Positions 1 through 8,013 of a stretch of 36,359 nucleotides of DNA are shown piece by piece (within the stretch, counting starts at the first letter, position 1; each line of letters begins with the position of its first letter). Origin of the DNA: Sphingomonadales bacterium (lineage in GTDB: Bacteria; Pseudomonadota; Alphaproteobacteria; Sphingomonadales; Sphingomonadaceae); NCBI GenBank assembly GCA_017302615.1, contig JAFLDB010000020.1, forward strand, positions 1-36,359, read 5' to 3'. Made by a program: the position numbers and the translations under genes. Below the pieces are notes generated by a model that did no database searches, was not told the origin of the DNA, and saw only the letters and a program-made list of their open reading frames with translations.

Positions 1-686
1 GCGCCGGGCCGCGCGGCGAAGCGATTGCCGCTGCCCGCGCCGGGGCGGCCGAAGCCGAGGCCCGGCTGCGCGATGCCGAGCAGGCGCTGGACCGGGCCGC
101 GACCCTGGCCGAGCGTGGCTTTGTCTCGCGCCGTGAACTGGAAGCCCGAACCGCCGGGCGCGATGCCGCTGCCGCCGCGCGCGACCGCGCCCGGGCCGAT
201 CTCGCCGCGCTGGAAAACGGTTCCCGCCCGCAGGAGCGCGCTTCGGCCAGTGCCGCCGCCAAGGCCCGCCAGGGCGAGGCCGAAGCGGCTCGCGCCGCCC
301 ATGACCAGTGCCTGGTGCGCAGCCCGATCGACGGCGAAGTGCTGCAGGTGCTGCGCCGTGAGGGCGAGTTTTCCGGCGCCAGCCAGGGCACGCCGCTGCT
401 GGTGGTGGGTGATCTCAGCAAGCGGATCGTCCGCGCCGAAGTGGGCGAGCGCGATGCCGCCATGCTGCGGATCGGCGCGCCGGTGGAAGTGTGGGTCGAT
501 GGCCAGCCGCAGCGCTGGCGGGGCCGCGTGGTGGAACTGGCCGCGGTGATGGGCCGCCGCAGCGCCCGCTCGCTCGATCCGACCGACCGGTTTGACCGCG
601 ACGTGCGCGAAACGATCATCGCCTTCGACGGTCCCGGCGTGCCGGCCGTGGTCGGCCTGCGCGTGACTGTGGGGTTCATGCGATGA
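1..686 (+). CDS. HlyD-family periplasmic adaptor of an ABC exporter (5' partial)
   Basis: The frame is open from the first base (first full codon at 3), so the N-terminus and membrane anchor lie outside the window. What remains (about 228 residues) begins with an Ala/Arg/Glu-rich helical stretch typical of the adaptor coiled-coil hairpin, including an AERGFVSRRELE-type segment. A lipoyl/barrel-sandwich half follows (VRSPIDGEVLQV, then VGDLSKRIVRAEVGERDA), and a C-terminal beta-barrel part ends with GLRVTVGFMR. In this family the adaptor links an inner-membrane ABC transporter to an outer-membrane channel. The stop overlaps the next gene's start by 4 bp (ATGA), so the two are translationally coupled. 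The pairing with a MacB/DevA-like ATPase suggests a DevBCA- or MacAB-like exporter. The permease is not in view and is probably upstream. Confidence 0.88.
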   Translation, partial: AGPRGEAIAAARAGAAEAEARLRDAEQALDRAATLAERGFVSRRELEARTAGRDAAAAARDRARADLAALENGSRPQERASASAAAKARQGEAEAARAAHDQCLVRSPIDGEVLQVLRREGEFSGASQGTPLLVVGDLSKRIVRAEVGERDAAMLRIGAPVEVWVDGQPQRWRGRVVELAAVMGRRSARSLDPTDRFDRDVRETIIAFDGPGVPAVVGLRVTVGFMR

Positions 687-1339
687 GCGCCCAGCCCCTG
701 ATCCTTGATCGCCTGTCCCGCTCGGTGCTCGATTCGGGAGAGGAGAAGCGCACCCTTGCCCCGCTGACCTGCACGTTTGCGCCGGGCAAGCTCCACGTGG
801 TCAGCGGGCCCTCGGGCGCGGGCAAGACCACGCTGCTGTCGCTGCTGGCGCTGGCGGTTCCGGCCAGCGGCGGGCTGCTGCACTGGGGGCGCGACAACCT
901 CACCGCGCTCAAGCCCTCGGTCGCCACGACCTGGCGGCGGGCCAACCTGGGGATGATCTTCCAGACCAGCCGGCTCGTTTCGGTGATGACCGCGCTGGAG
1001 AACGCCTGCTTCGGCGGATCGATCCGCGGGATGGACGTGCGGGACGAGGCGCTGCGCCTGCTTGATGGCTTTGGCCTCGCCGCGCGCAAGGACCAGTTGC
1101 CGTCGCAGCTGTCCGGCGGAGAGAAGCAGCGCGTGGCGATTGCCCAGGCGCTGGCCTGCCGCCCGCCGCTGCTGCTGGCCGACGAACCAACCGCCAGCCT
1201 CGATGCCGCCAATGCCGCCTTCGTCGCCGAAACCCTGCGCGCCTACGCCCGCGCCAATGCCGCCACTGTCATCTGCGTCAGCCACGACCGCGTGGTGATC
1301 GACGCGGCCGACGATCTTGTCACGCTTCAAAGACCCTGA
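683..1339 (+). CDS. ABC transporter ATP-binding protein (LolD/MacB/DevA type)
   Basis: A 218-residue nucleotide-binding domain with every hallmark: Walker A GPSGAGKTT at about 42-50, Q-loop (IFQTSR) near 94, signature LSGGEKQR at about 143-150, Walker B LLLADEPT ending at 170, and the H-loop His near 201 (VSHD). Size and motif spacing fit the LolD/MacB/DevA branch that drives FtsX-like permeases. It overlaps the HlyD-type adaptor gene by 4 bp. The methyltransferase gene starts 14 nt downstream, so the three genes probably form one operon. The substrate cannot be read from the ATPase; DevA relatives move glycolipids and LolD relatives move lipoproteins. Confidence 0.93.
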   Translation: MSAQPLILDRLSRSVLDSGEEKRTLAPLTCTFAPGKLHVVSGPSGAGKTTLLSLLALAVPASGGLLHWGRDNLTALKPSVATTWRRANLGMIFQTSRLVSVMTALENACFGGSIRGMDVRDEALRLLDGFGLAARKDQLPSQLSGGEKQRVAIAQALACRPPLLLADEPTASLDAANAAFVAETLRAYARANAATVICVSHDRVVIDAADDLVTLQRP

Positions 1340-1353
1340 AGGGTACCCTGCTC

Positions 1354-2229
1354 ATGCACGACCAACGCTTTTTCGACCAGATCCTGAACCAGATCGAGGC
1401 AGGTGCCCACGAACTGGCCCTGCCGCTGCTGGCTGGCCAGATGTTCGCCACCAGCCTTGACCCGGTCCGCTGGCCCGGCCTGCGCGAAACCTATCGCGCC
1501 CATCCGCTGCACCGGACCATGCTGGAGGATCCCTATGTCGCCCGCTGCTTTGAAAAGCCGCGCGGCTATGCCGGGGACGCGGCGCTGATCGACCTGGTCT
1601 ACGATCGCCAGCCACCGGACGGCACCACCGCACGCGGCCAGAGCCTGTTCCAGGTAACGATCGGCTTTCCCACCGCCGAAGCCGTGCGGTTGCGCCGGGA
1701 CTTTGCCGAAGACCTGATCGGCAAGGCCCATGCCGCCGGTCAGCGCGTGCTGTCGCTGGCCTGCGGCCATTTTCGCGAAGGCGACATGCTGAAGGGCAGG
1801 AGCCTCGACGGGATCGTGTTGGTGGATCAGGATCCGCTGTCACTGGCCCGGGTCCGCAACTTTCACGACGGCGCGGTGACTTGCCACGAAGCCAATGTGT
1901 TCAGCTATCTGCGCGGCGCGGTATCGCGGGGCGAGCAGTTCGATCTGGTCTACACTCTCGGGCTGACCGACTATCTCGATGACCGGGCGATGGCCCTGCT
2001 GCACAAGATGGTCCACGCGGTGCTGGCCCCGGGCGGGCGTTTCATCCTGGCCAACTTCGTGCCGCACCACCTGGCGACCGGGTGGATGGACGCGGTGATG
2101 GACTGGCACCTGATCTACCGCGAACCGGCGGAACTGGCCGGTTTTGCCGCCGCTGCCGGCTTCTCCGCGCGGACCTGGCTCGATCCGACCGGCTCGATCG
2201 CCTGGTGCGAAATGGTGAAGGCCGCCTAG
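1354..2229 (+). CDS. Class I SAM methyltransferase, PhcB-like (3-OH-palmitate methyl ester synthesis family)
   Basis: A 291-residue protein with two parts. Residues about 1-110 hold a family-specific region with KPRGYAGD at 68-75, a motif I know from proteins annotated as extracellular factor 3-hydroxypalmitic acid methyl ester biosynthesis (PhcB-like). A Rossmann methyltransferase domain follows: motif I LSLACG near 133-138, an acidic strand end (VLVDQD) near 155-160, then LVYTLGLTDYL, LAPGGRFILANF and MDWHLIYR, also characteristic of that family. In Ralstonia, PhcB makes a fatty acid methyl ester signal. Here the substrate is unknown, and a fatty or hydroxy acid carboxyl group is only an inference. 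It follows an ABC exporter ATPase by 14 nt. Its stop shares four bases with the convergent pit gene. Confidence 0.78.
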   Translation: MHDQRFFDQILNQIEAGAHELALPLLAGQMFATSLDPVRWPGLRETYRAHPLHRTMLEDPYVARCFEKPRGYAGDAALIDLVYDRQPPDGTTARGQSLFQVTIGFPTAEAVRLRRDFAEDLIGKAHAAGQRVLSLACGHFREGDMLKGRSLDGIVLVDQDPLSLARVRNFHDGAVTCHEANVFSYLRGAVSRGEQFDLVYTLGLTDYLDDRAMALLHKMVHAVLAPGGRFILANFVPHHLATGWMDAVMDWHLIYREPAELAGFAAAAGFSARTWLDPTGSIAWCEMVKAA

Positions 2230-3224
2230 AACGCCCGCGTCAGGGTATAGAACACCGCGCCCACCGCCGCGCTGGCGGGGATTGTGATGAACCACGCCGT
2301 TACCACCCGGCCCGCCACGCCCCAGCGCACGGCGCTGGCCTTGCGGGCGGCGCCGGTGCCGATCACCGATCCGGTGATGGCATGGGTGGTGGAGATCGGA
2401 ATGCCCATCGCGCTGGCCCCGAACACCACGCAGCTGCCCGCCGTGCTGGCGCAGAACCCGGTGTGGTGGTTGAGCTTGGTCAGCTTGGTTCCCATCGTCT
2501 TGATGATCTTCCACCCACCGGAAAGCGTGCCCGCCGCGATTGCCGCGTAGCAGGAAATCACCACCCATTCCGGCACGTGGAATTCACCCTTGAGCTGCCC
2601 GGTGGAGTAGAGCAGCACGGTGATGATCCCCATGGTTTTTTGCGCATCGTTACCGCCGTGGCTGATCGAATAGGCGGCCGAGCTCATCAGGTGCAGCCCC
2701 TTGAACACCCCTTCGGCGCGGCGCGGCTGGAACCCCTTGAACAGCCACGAAGTCAGCAGCACCATGAACATGGCGATGGCAAAGCCGATCATCGGCGAAA
2801 GGAAGATCGCCACAACCGTCTTGGTCGTGCCCGAGCTTTCGACCACGCCGAACCCGCCGTGGGCGATCCCTGCGCCCAGCAGGCCGCCGATCAGCGCATG
2901 GCTGGAGCTGGAAGGAATGCCCTTCAGCCAGGTGACTATGTTCCAGAACATCGCCCCGATCAGCGCTCCGAACACCACCGCCGGCGTGACCGTGTCCTTG
3001 TCGACAATGCCCTTGCCGACCGTTTCGGCCACGTGCAGCCCGACCAGCCAATAGGCCGCGAAATTGCCGAAAGCGGCAAAGACCACGGCCCAGACCGGGG
3101 AAAGCAGCCGGGTGGAAACCACGGTCGCGATCGAGTTGGCGGCATCGTGCAGGCCGTTCAGGAAATCGAATGCCAGGGCCAGGATGATCAGGCCGACCAG
3201 CAGCGGAAAGGCAAGCTCGTGCAT
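2226..3224 (-). CDS. pit: Inorganic phosphate transporter, PiT family
   Basis: A 332-residue polytopic membrane protein. The N-terminus carries FDFLNGLHDAANSIAT and the second repeat carries SHGGNDAQKTMG, the duplicated PiT signature regions involved in phosphate and cation translocation. It lacks the long central cytoplasmic loop of E. coli PitA and is nearer the short PiT forms. It lies 28 nt downstream of the DUF47 gene, the classic partner of this transporter type, so both form one operon read from the PhoB box at 3922-3950. The predicted reaction is uptake of phosphate, usually as a metal-phosphate complex or with a cation, across the inner membrane. Its stop overlaps that of the convergent methyltransferase gene in the tetranucleotide CTAG. 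Confidence 0.95.
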   Translation of the reverse strand: MHELAFPLLVGLIILALAFDFLNGLHDAANSIATVVSTRLLSPVWAVVFAAFGNFAAYWLVGLHVAETVGKGIVDKDTVTPAVVFGALIGAMFWNIVTWLKGIPSSSSHALIGGLLGAGIAHGGFGVVESSGTTKTVVAIFLSPMIGFAIAMFMVLLTSWLFKGFQPRRAEGVFKGLHLMSSAAYSISHGGNDAQKTMGIITVLLYSTGQLKGEFHVPEWVVISCYAAIAAGTLSGGWKIIKTMGTKLTKLNHHTGFCASTAGSCVVFGASAMGIPISTTHAITGSVIGTGAARKASAVRWGVAGRVVTAWFITIPASAAVGAVFYTLTRAF

Positions 3225-3252
3225 TGCCGTACTCCCTTGTCAGGTTGCGGCC

Positions 3253-3900
3253 TCAGCCGTGGTCGATGACCAGGCTGTCGATCTCGTTGGCGACATCCTC
3301 GAAGGCATCGGCCACGCGCTCGAGGTGCTTGTAGATCTCGCGCTTGACGATGAAGGCCAGCGGATCGGGCGCGGTCTTCTGGGCCTGGAAGGCATTCTTC
3401 ATGCCGGTGTCGTGCAGCACGTCCACTTCGCCTTCCAGCTTGACCAGCTTGGCGGTCAGCTCGTGCAGGCGGCGGCCGTTGCGTTCCACGTCGCGCAGCA
3501 GCGGCATGGCTTCGGAAATCAGGCGGCAGGCATCCTGCACCAGCACCCCGATCTGCTTCATCTGCGGATCGAACACTTCCACTTCCAGCAGTTCGATCAC
3601 GCTGGCCGAGCGGTTCATCTCGTCGATGGTATCGTCCATCGCCCCGATCAGTGCGGTGATTGCGCCGCGATCGAACGGAGTGAGGAAGGTCTGGCGGACC
3701 TCGTGCAGGGTTTCGCGGATCACTTCGTCCGCGTCATGCTCACGGTCGCGGATCGTGCGCAGGTGCGCGGCGCGATCGCCTTCTCCGGCGGTCAGCTGGG
3801 CCAGGGCATCCCCCGCCCCGATCATCGCTGCCGCGTGCCGTTCAAATAAAACGAAGAAATCGCCCGAATGCGGCAACAGCCGCTGGAACCAACCGAACAT
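3253..3900 (-). CDS. DUF47 / PhoU-like Pit accessory protein
   Basis: A 215-residue, mostly helical cytoplasmic protein beginning MFGWFQRLLPHSGDFF, typical of the DUF47 (TIGR00153) family. It includes repeated acidic helices such as EHDADEVIRET and MDDTIDEMNR, the E/D-rich patterns that bind metal clusters in PhoU-fold proteins. DUF47 proteins are encoded next to PiT transporters and are thought to modulate them. It is the first gene of the pair. An SD-like GAGGGGGG run lies a few bases upstream of the ATG, and a PhoB box begins 21 nt upstream. The short gap between box and start means the 5' leader must be short. Confidence 0.92.
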   Translation of the reverse strand: MFGWFQRLLPHSGDFFVLFERHAAAMIGAGDALAQLTAGEGDRAAHLRTIRDREHDADEVIRETLHEVRQTFLTPFDRGAITALIGAMDDTIDEMNRSASVIELLEVEVFDPQMKQIGVLVQDACRLISEAMPLLRDVERNGRRLHELTAKLVKLEGEVDVLHDTGMKNAFQAQKTAPDPLAFIVKREIYKHLERVADAFEDVANEIDSLVIDHG

Positions 3901-3921
3901 TGCCTGCCCCCCTCTAGGACT

Positions 3922-3950
3922 GTGACCGCCCTATGACAGCGCAATGACAA
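3922..3950 (-). promoter_or_regulatory. PhoB (Pho) box, three tandem half-sites
   Basis: Read on the minus strand, three 7-bp half-sites occur in phase: TTGTCAT (3950-3944), CTGTCAT (3939-3933) and CGGTCAC (3928-3922). Each is separated by exactly 4 nt, giving the 11-bp period of PhoB boxes. The first two match the CTGTCAT consensus at 6/7 and 7/7. The box lies 21 nt upstream of the DUF47 start, between it and corA, so it should activate DUF47-pit under phosphate limitation. I see no convincing -10 element between box and start. Confidence 0.85.
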
Positions 3951-3990
3951 CTTCGCTACAGCAACCTGCCCGTGTCCACAGGATTGCGGA

Positions 3991-4965
3991 TTACAGCCAG
4001 CCGATCCGCCGGAACCGCAGCCACAGCCCGCCGCAGATCGTGATGATCACGCCCCACACCGCGAAATAGCCCCACTTCTGGCGCAGTTCGGGCATGTAAT
4101 CGAAATTCATCCCATAGATCCCGGCAATCGCGGTCGGCACGGCCAGGATCGCGGCCCAGGCGGCCAGCTGCCGGGTCATCGTGCCCTGGCGGTGCTGTTC
4201 CAGCAGGCTGGCGGTTTCGACGATGCTGGCCAGGGTCTCGCGCAGGCCCCGCATCCGCGCCATGGTGCGGCGCACATGATCGAGCACGTCGCGGAACCAC
4301 ACCCGCGCGCCCGCATCGATCAGCGGCAGCTCGGTCTGGGCGAGCCGCTCGCACATTTCCTCCATCGGCCCGACGATCCGGTCGAACCGCCGCATCTGCC
4401 GGCGCAGGCGGAAGATGCGGCGGATCGTGGAGGGTTCGGGAAAGCTGTCGATCGCGCGCTCTTCCATCGCCTGGACGCTGTCCTCGTACTTTTCCAGCAG
4501 CGGCTGATAGCCATCGACCAGGAAATCGAGGATCGCGTGGGCCACATAATCCGGCCCTTCGGCCAGCCGCTCGGCATCGGCTTCCAGCCGGTCGCGCAGC
4601 GCGGTGTGGGCGCGGGTCGAACCCAGCCGCACGGTGATCAGGAAGTCGCGCCCCAGGAACAGGCTGGTCTGGCCAAAGGCGATATTGTCGCCCTCTTCCA
4701 CCATCGCGGTGCGGGCCACGATGAACAGGTGCGCGCCATAGCTTTCGACCTTGGGCATCTGCACCGGATTGAGCGCGTCCTCCACCGCCAGCGGGTGCAG
4801 GCCGAACTGCTGGCGCACCGGCTCCAGCTCTTCGGGCGTCGGGTTGGCGAGGCCGACCCAGTCGAAGCTGCCTTCGGGCAGCACGCCGCGCGCGGCCCCG
4901 TCGACCGGCAAGGACTTCGCTGATGGTTGGCCGCCCTGATAACGGCGCGAGGCGATGATCGGCAT
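3991..4965 (-). CDS. corA: CorA-family magnesium/cobalt transporter
   Basis: A 324-residue protein with a long N-terminal cytoplasmic funnel domain and two C-terminal membrane helices. The family signature YGMN is at about 284-287 and is followed by FDYMPEL, close to the canonical FEFMPEL. The last residues are basic (RFRRIGWL), as in CorA. CorA forms a pentamer passing Mg2+ (also Co2+/Ni2+) into the cytoplasm. The gene stands alone: downstream is the independently regulated DUF47-pit operon, and upstream is the divergent monooxygenase gene. I take the start at MPIIASRRYQGG; a slightly longer open frame in another phase is a shadow. Confidence 0.93.
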   Translation of the reverse strand: MPIIASRRYQGGQPSAKSLPVDGAARGVLPEGSFDWVGLANPTPEELEPVRQQFGLHPLAVEDALNPVQMPKVESYGAHLFIVARTAMVEEGDNIAFGQTSLFLGRDFLITVRLGSTRAHTALRDRLEADAERLAEGPDYVAHAILDFLVDGYQPLLEKYEDSVQAMEERAIDSFPEPSTIRRIFRLRRQMRRFDRIVGPMEEMCERLAQTELPLIDAGARVWFRDVLDHVRRTMARMRGLRETLASIVETASLLEQHRQGTMTRQLAAWAAILAVPTAIAGIYGMNFDYMPELRQKWGYFAVWGVIITICGGLWLRFRRIGWL

Positions 4966-4987
4966 GGGCGCGGTGTGGCAAACTCGC

Positions 4988-5015
4988 TTGACGCTGGCAA
5001 TCCCGCGTCCATGAT
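4988..5015 (+). promoter_or_regulatory. Putative sigma-70 promoter of the monooxygenase gene
   Basis: TTGACG at 4988-4993 and CATGAT at 5010-5015 are separated by 16 nt, a reasonable housekeeping-type promoter. The predicted transcription start near 5022 puts the palindrome at 5037-5050 just inside the transcript, a common position for a repressor operator. This is pattern matching only. Confidence 0.4.
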
Positions 5016-5036
5016 GTTAGGCGTCCGGTTAAATAT

Positions 5037-5050
5037 TGACACGAATGTCA
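5037..5050. promoter_or_regulatory. Operator-like palindrome upstream of monooxygenase
   Basis: TGACA at 5037-5041 and TGTCA at 5046-5050 form a perfect inverted repeat around CGAA, within the otherwise AT-rich stretch before the gene. Such TGACA/TGTCA palindromes are typical TetR-family operators. EthA-type monooxygenases are known to be controlled by a TetR-family repressor (EthR in Mycobacterium). No regulator gene lies next to it in this window. The TTGACA here could instead serve as a -35 box. Confidence 0.45.
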
Positions 5051-5073
5051 GTGACCACGGGAGACAGTCAGGT

Positions 5074-6564
5074 ATGAACGCGCACAGCCCGATCGGGGAC
5101 GTCCTCGACATGATCATCGTCGGTGCGGGCATTTCCGGGATCGGCATGGCCGTGCACATGACCCGCGATTGCCCCGACAAGCGTTTCGTCATGCTCGACC
5201 GGCGCGATCAGGTCGGCGGGACCTGGGATCTGTTCCGCTATCCCGGCATCCGCTCTGACAGCGACATGCACACGCTCGGCTTTTCCTTCGCCCCGTGGAA
5301 GCACGAAAAGTCGATCGCCGATGGCCCGGCGATCCTCGAATACCTCAACGACATCACCGACCAGTACGGCCTGCGCGACAAGATGCGTTTCGGCCAGAAG
5401 GTGATCTCGGCCGACTGGGACAGCAAGACCGCGCTGTGGACCGTGACGACCCAGGCCGCCGACGGCAGCCACCAGCGCCTGCAGGGCCGGTTCCTGTTCC
5501 TGGGCTCGGGCTATTACGATTACGACGATCCCTACGACGCCGGGTTCAAGGGGCGGGACAAGTTCAAGGGCACGATCATCCATCCCCAGTTCTGGCCGAA
5601 GGATTTCGATTACACCGGCAAGAACGTGGTGGTGATTGGATCGGGCGCGACGGCGGTGACGATCGTTCCGGCCATGGCCCATGGCGGCGCGGCCCATGTC
5701 ACCCAGTTGCAGCGCACGCCGACCTACATGGTCAGCCGTCCGGCGCGTGACAAGATCGCCAACACCCTGCGCAAGATCCTGCCGGAACGGCTGGCCTATG
5801 CCCTGACCCGGCTCAAGAACATCACCCTGCAGGACCTGATGTTCAAGCGGGTGCGCAACAACCCGGAACGCGCCAAGGAATTCCTGCTGGGCGAAACCGC
5901 CAAGCTGCTGGGGCCGAAGTTCAACGAAACCGATTTCGTCCCGCCCTACAACCCGTGGGAACAGCGCCTGTGCCTGGTCCCGGATGCCGATTTCTTCACC
6001 GCGATCAACGAAGGCAAGGCCAGCGTGGTGACCGACCATATCGACAGCTTCGATGCGACGGGGATCAAGCTCAAGTCGGGCAGGCACCTGGATGCCGACG
6101 TGATCGTCACCGCCACCGGGCTCAGCCTGGCCTTTGCCGGCAAGATCGCCGTGACGGTGGACGGCAAGCCGGTCGATTTCGGCAAGACCTTCTATTACCG
6201 CAACTGCATGTTCTCCGACATTCCCAACATGGCGGGCGTGTTCGGCTACATCAACGCCAGCTGGACGCTGCGGGTGGACATCGTCGGGGAATATATCACC
6301 CGCCTGCTCAAGCAGATGGACGCCTATGGCGCGGTTGCGGCCACGCCGGTGCTGCCGGAAGAGGGGCTCACCCCGGACGACGTGTTCTCCGATTTCTCCT
6401 CCGGCTATCTGGAGCGCGGCAAGGACAAGATGCCCAAGAACGCGCCCAGCCTGCCGTGGCGGCTCAATCAGGATTACCGCCGCGACAAGCAGGACATGCG
6501 CCAGGCCCCGATCGACGATGGCGTGCTGGCCTTTACCCGGGCGCGGGAACTGGTCGAGGGCTAG
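5074..6564 (+). CDS. FAD/NADPH Baeyer-Villiger monooxygenase, EthA-like
   Basis: A 496-residue class B flavin monooxygenase. The FAD-binding Rossmann motif GAGISG is at about 17-22. The Baeyer-Villiger fingerprint FxGxxxHxxxWP is exact at about 164-175 (FKGTIIHPQFWP), and a second Rossmann motif GSGATA near 189-194 binds NADPH. Length and several blocks (GGTWDLFRYPGIRSDSDM, YNPWEQRLCLVP, NASWTLR) closely resemble mycobacterial EthA. The reaction would be oxidation of a ketone to an ester, or of a sulfur atom in a thio-compound; the natural substrate is unknown. I chose the ATG at 5074 because GGGAG lies 10 nt upstream and the FAD motif is then at the usual distance from the N-terminus. The frame is open further upstream to 4927, but that stretch crosses the promoter and operator. 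Confidence 0.92.
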   Translation: MNAHSPIGDVLDMIIVGAGISGIGMAVHMTRDCPDKRFVMLDRRDQVGGTWDLFRYPGIRSDSDMHTLGFSFAPWKHEKSIADGPAILEYLNDITDQYGLRDKMRFGQKVISADWDSKTALWTVTTQAADGSHQRLQGRFLFLGSGYYDYDDPYDAGFKGRDKFKGTIIHPQFWPKDFDYTGKNVVVIGSGATAVTIVPAMAHGGAAHVTQLQRTPTYMVSRPARDKIANTLRKILPERLAYALTRLKNITLQDLMFKRVRNNPERAKEFLLGETAKLLGPKFNETDFVPPYNPWEQRLCLVPDADFFTAINEGKASVVTDHIDSFDATGIKLKSGRHLDADVIVTATGLSLAFAGKIAVTVDGKPVDFGKTFYYRNCMFSDIPNMAGVFGYINASWTLRVDIVGEYITRLLKQMDAYGAVAATPVLPEEGLTPDDVFSDFSSGYLERGKDKMPKNAPSLPWRLNQDYRRDKQDMRQAPIDDGVLAFTRARELVEG

Positions 6565-6585
6565 GTTTTCCCCTAGCGTCCGCCC

Positions 6586-7347
6586 ATGACCGATTCACCC
6601 CGCATCTGGAAAGCCGCCCTGCTCGTCATCGGCGACGAGATCCTCTCTGGCCGCACGCAGGACAAGAACGTCGCGCAGGTCGCGGCCTGGCTCAACGTCC
6701 AGGGCATCCGCCTGGCCGAAGTGCGGGTGGTGGCCGATGACATGGCCGCGATCATCGAGGCGGTGAACGCGCTGCGGGCACGCAACGATTACCTGTTCAC
6801 CACCGGCGGGATCGGCCCGACGCATGATGACATCACTGTCGATGCCGTGGCCGAGGCGTTCGGCGTCGGCGTGGTGATCCACCCCGACGCCCGCGCCATC
6901 CTGGAGCGGTATTACGAGCCCCGCGGCGGCCTTAACGAAGCGCGGCTGCGCATGGCCCGGGTGCCTGACGGGGCGAACCTGATTCCCAACCGGATGAGCG
7001 GCGCCCCGGGGATCCGGATCGGCAACGTGTTCCTGATGGCCGGGGTCCCCTCGATCACCGCGGGCATGCTCGACGCGCTGACCGGCACGCTGGAAGGCGG
7101 GCTGCCGGTGCTGTCCGAAACGATCGGATCGTGGGTCCAGGAAAGCGAAGTGGCCGACCTGCTGCGCCAGACCGAGCAGGACCATGAAGGCTGCGCGATC
7201 GGCAGCTATCCGTTCTTCCGCGAAGGCCGGGTCGGGGCGAACTTCGTGATCCGCTCCACCGATGCCGCCGTGCTGGAGGCGGTTTGCGAGGCCTTGAGCA
7301 CCGGCCTGCGCGCGCTGGGGCGCGAAGCGGTGCCGGGCGGGGTTTGA
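6586..7347 (+). CDS. CinA N-terminal-type (MoaB/MogA-fold) protein
   Basis: A 253-residue single-domain protein of the COG1058 type. GDEILSGRTQDKN at about 16-28 and TTGGIGPTHDD at about 72-82 are the two signature blocks of the molybdopterin-binding-like fold of CinA. The C-terminal nicotinamide-nucleotide amidase domain of full-length CinA is absent. Relatives of this length are annotated as competence/damage-inducible protein A-like or as ADP-ribose pyrophosphatases of NAD recycling. It starts 21 nt after the monooxygenase stop and may be read with it. No strong SD is visible before the ATG. Confidence 0.9.
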   Translation: MTDSPRIWKAALLVIGDEILSGRTQDKNVAQVAAWLNVQGIRLAEVRVVADDMAAIIEAVNALRARNDYLFTTGGIGPTHDDITVDAVAEAFGVGVVIHPDARAILERYYEPRGGLNEARLRMARVPDGANLIPNRMSGAPGIRIGNVFLMAGVPSITAGMLDALTGTLEGGLPVLSETIGSWVQESEVADLLRQTEQDHEGCAIGSYPFFREGRVGANFVIRSTDAAVLEAVCEALSTGLRALGREAVPGGV

Positions 7348-7410
7348 AGGGCAGGACTTGATCTTGCACTGCACAAAAGCCGCACTGGCCATCGGCGCGA
7401 TTGGCGGCTA

Positions 7411-8013
7411 ATGCGGGCCGGTAACCGGCCGCCCGGGCGGCCAAGCGCTTTTGCCGGACTTGTCTTGATGACCATCGCCGCCGCATCGCTGTCCATGACA
7501 GGATGCGCCCATCCCCAGCCCGATGCGGACCTGGCCGCTTTCGAAGCCAACCTGGCCGCCCATGCCAGCGCCACCGAGGCGCTGCGCCAGTGGTGCCAGC
7601 AGCGCGGGATCGCCGATCCGGCCGAGATCCTCGCGGTGCAGGTCAGCGGCGCGGACGAGGCGCCGCCTGCCGATATCCGCGCGCTGCTGGGCGTTTCGGC
7701 CGATGAACCGCTGGGCTATCGCCACGTTCGCCTGACTTGCGGCAGCCGCGTCCTGTCCGATGCGCACAACTGGTACGTGCCGGCGCGGCTGACGCCGGAA
7801 ATGAACCGCCAGCTGGCAGAAACCCAGGTGCCGTTCGGCCGCGTCGCCGCTTCGTTGCAGTTCACGCGCGAGCCGCTGGGTTCGGCCCGGCGCGGCGATC
7901 CGGCCTGCCCGGCCGGAGCCATTTCCACCCACCGCGCGCTGCTGCGCCTGCCGGATGGGCAGCCGCTGGCCATGGTGGTGGAATGCTATACCGAGGCAAA
8001 CCTGACGCGTTAG
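7411..8013 (+). CDS. Putative lipoprotein, possible chorismate-lyase-like fold
   Basis: A 200-residue protein with an N-terminal hydrophobic signal ending in SMTGCAHP, a plausible though imperfect lipobox. The mature part has a DAHNWYVPARLTPEMN segment, then PFGRV, a Cys-containing CPAGA segment, HRALLRLPDG and a C-terminal VVECYTEANL. The order NW(Y/F)VP...PFG...H(R)A(L)L...E recalls chorismate lyase (UbiC)/UTRA-fold proteins, but this is a weak resemblance by eye. I do not recognise the family with certainty. An internal ATG at 7468 would leave a shorter signal peptide. Its stop shares TTAG with the convergent cupin gene. Confidence 0.7.
   Translation: MRAGNRPPGRPSAFAGLVLMTIAAASLSMTGCAHPQPDADLAAFEANLAAHASATEALRQWCQQRGIADPAEILAVQVSGADEAPPADIRALLGVSADEPLGYRHVRLTCGSRVLSDAHNWYVPARLTPEMNRQLAETQVPFGRVAASLQFTREPLGSARRGDPACPAGAISTHRALLRLPDGQPLAMVVECYTEANLTR

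Noticed and set aside
3956..4981. Frame slightly longer than corA on the same strand
   Set aside because: Arg/Pro/Ala-rich translation without membrane helices; the other phase carries the GMN motif.
6565..6585. Separate leaderless promoter for the CinA-type gene (TAGCGT six bases before the ATG)
   Set aside because: The -35 position has only a weak TGGTCG, and the gene lies 21 nt after the monooxygenase, so co-transcription is simpler.
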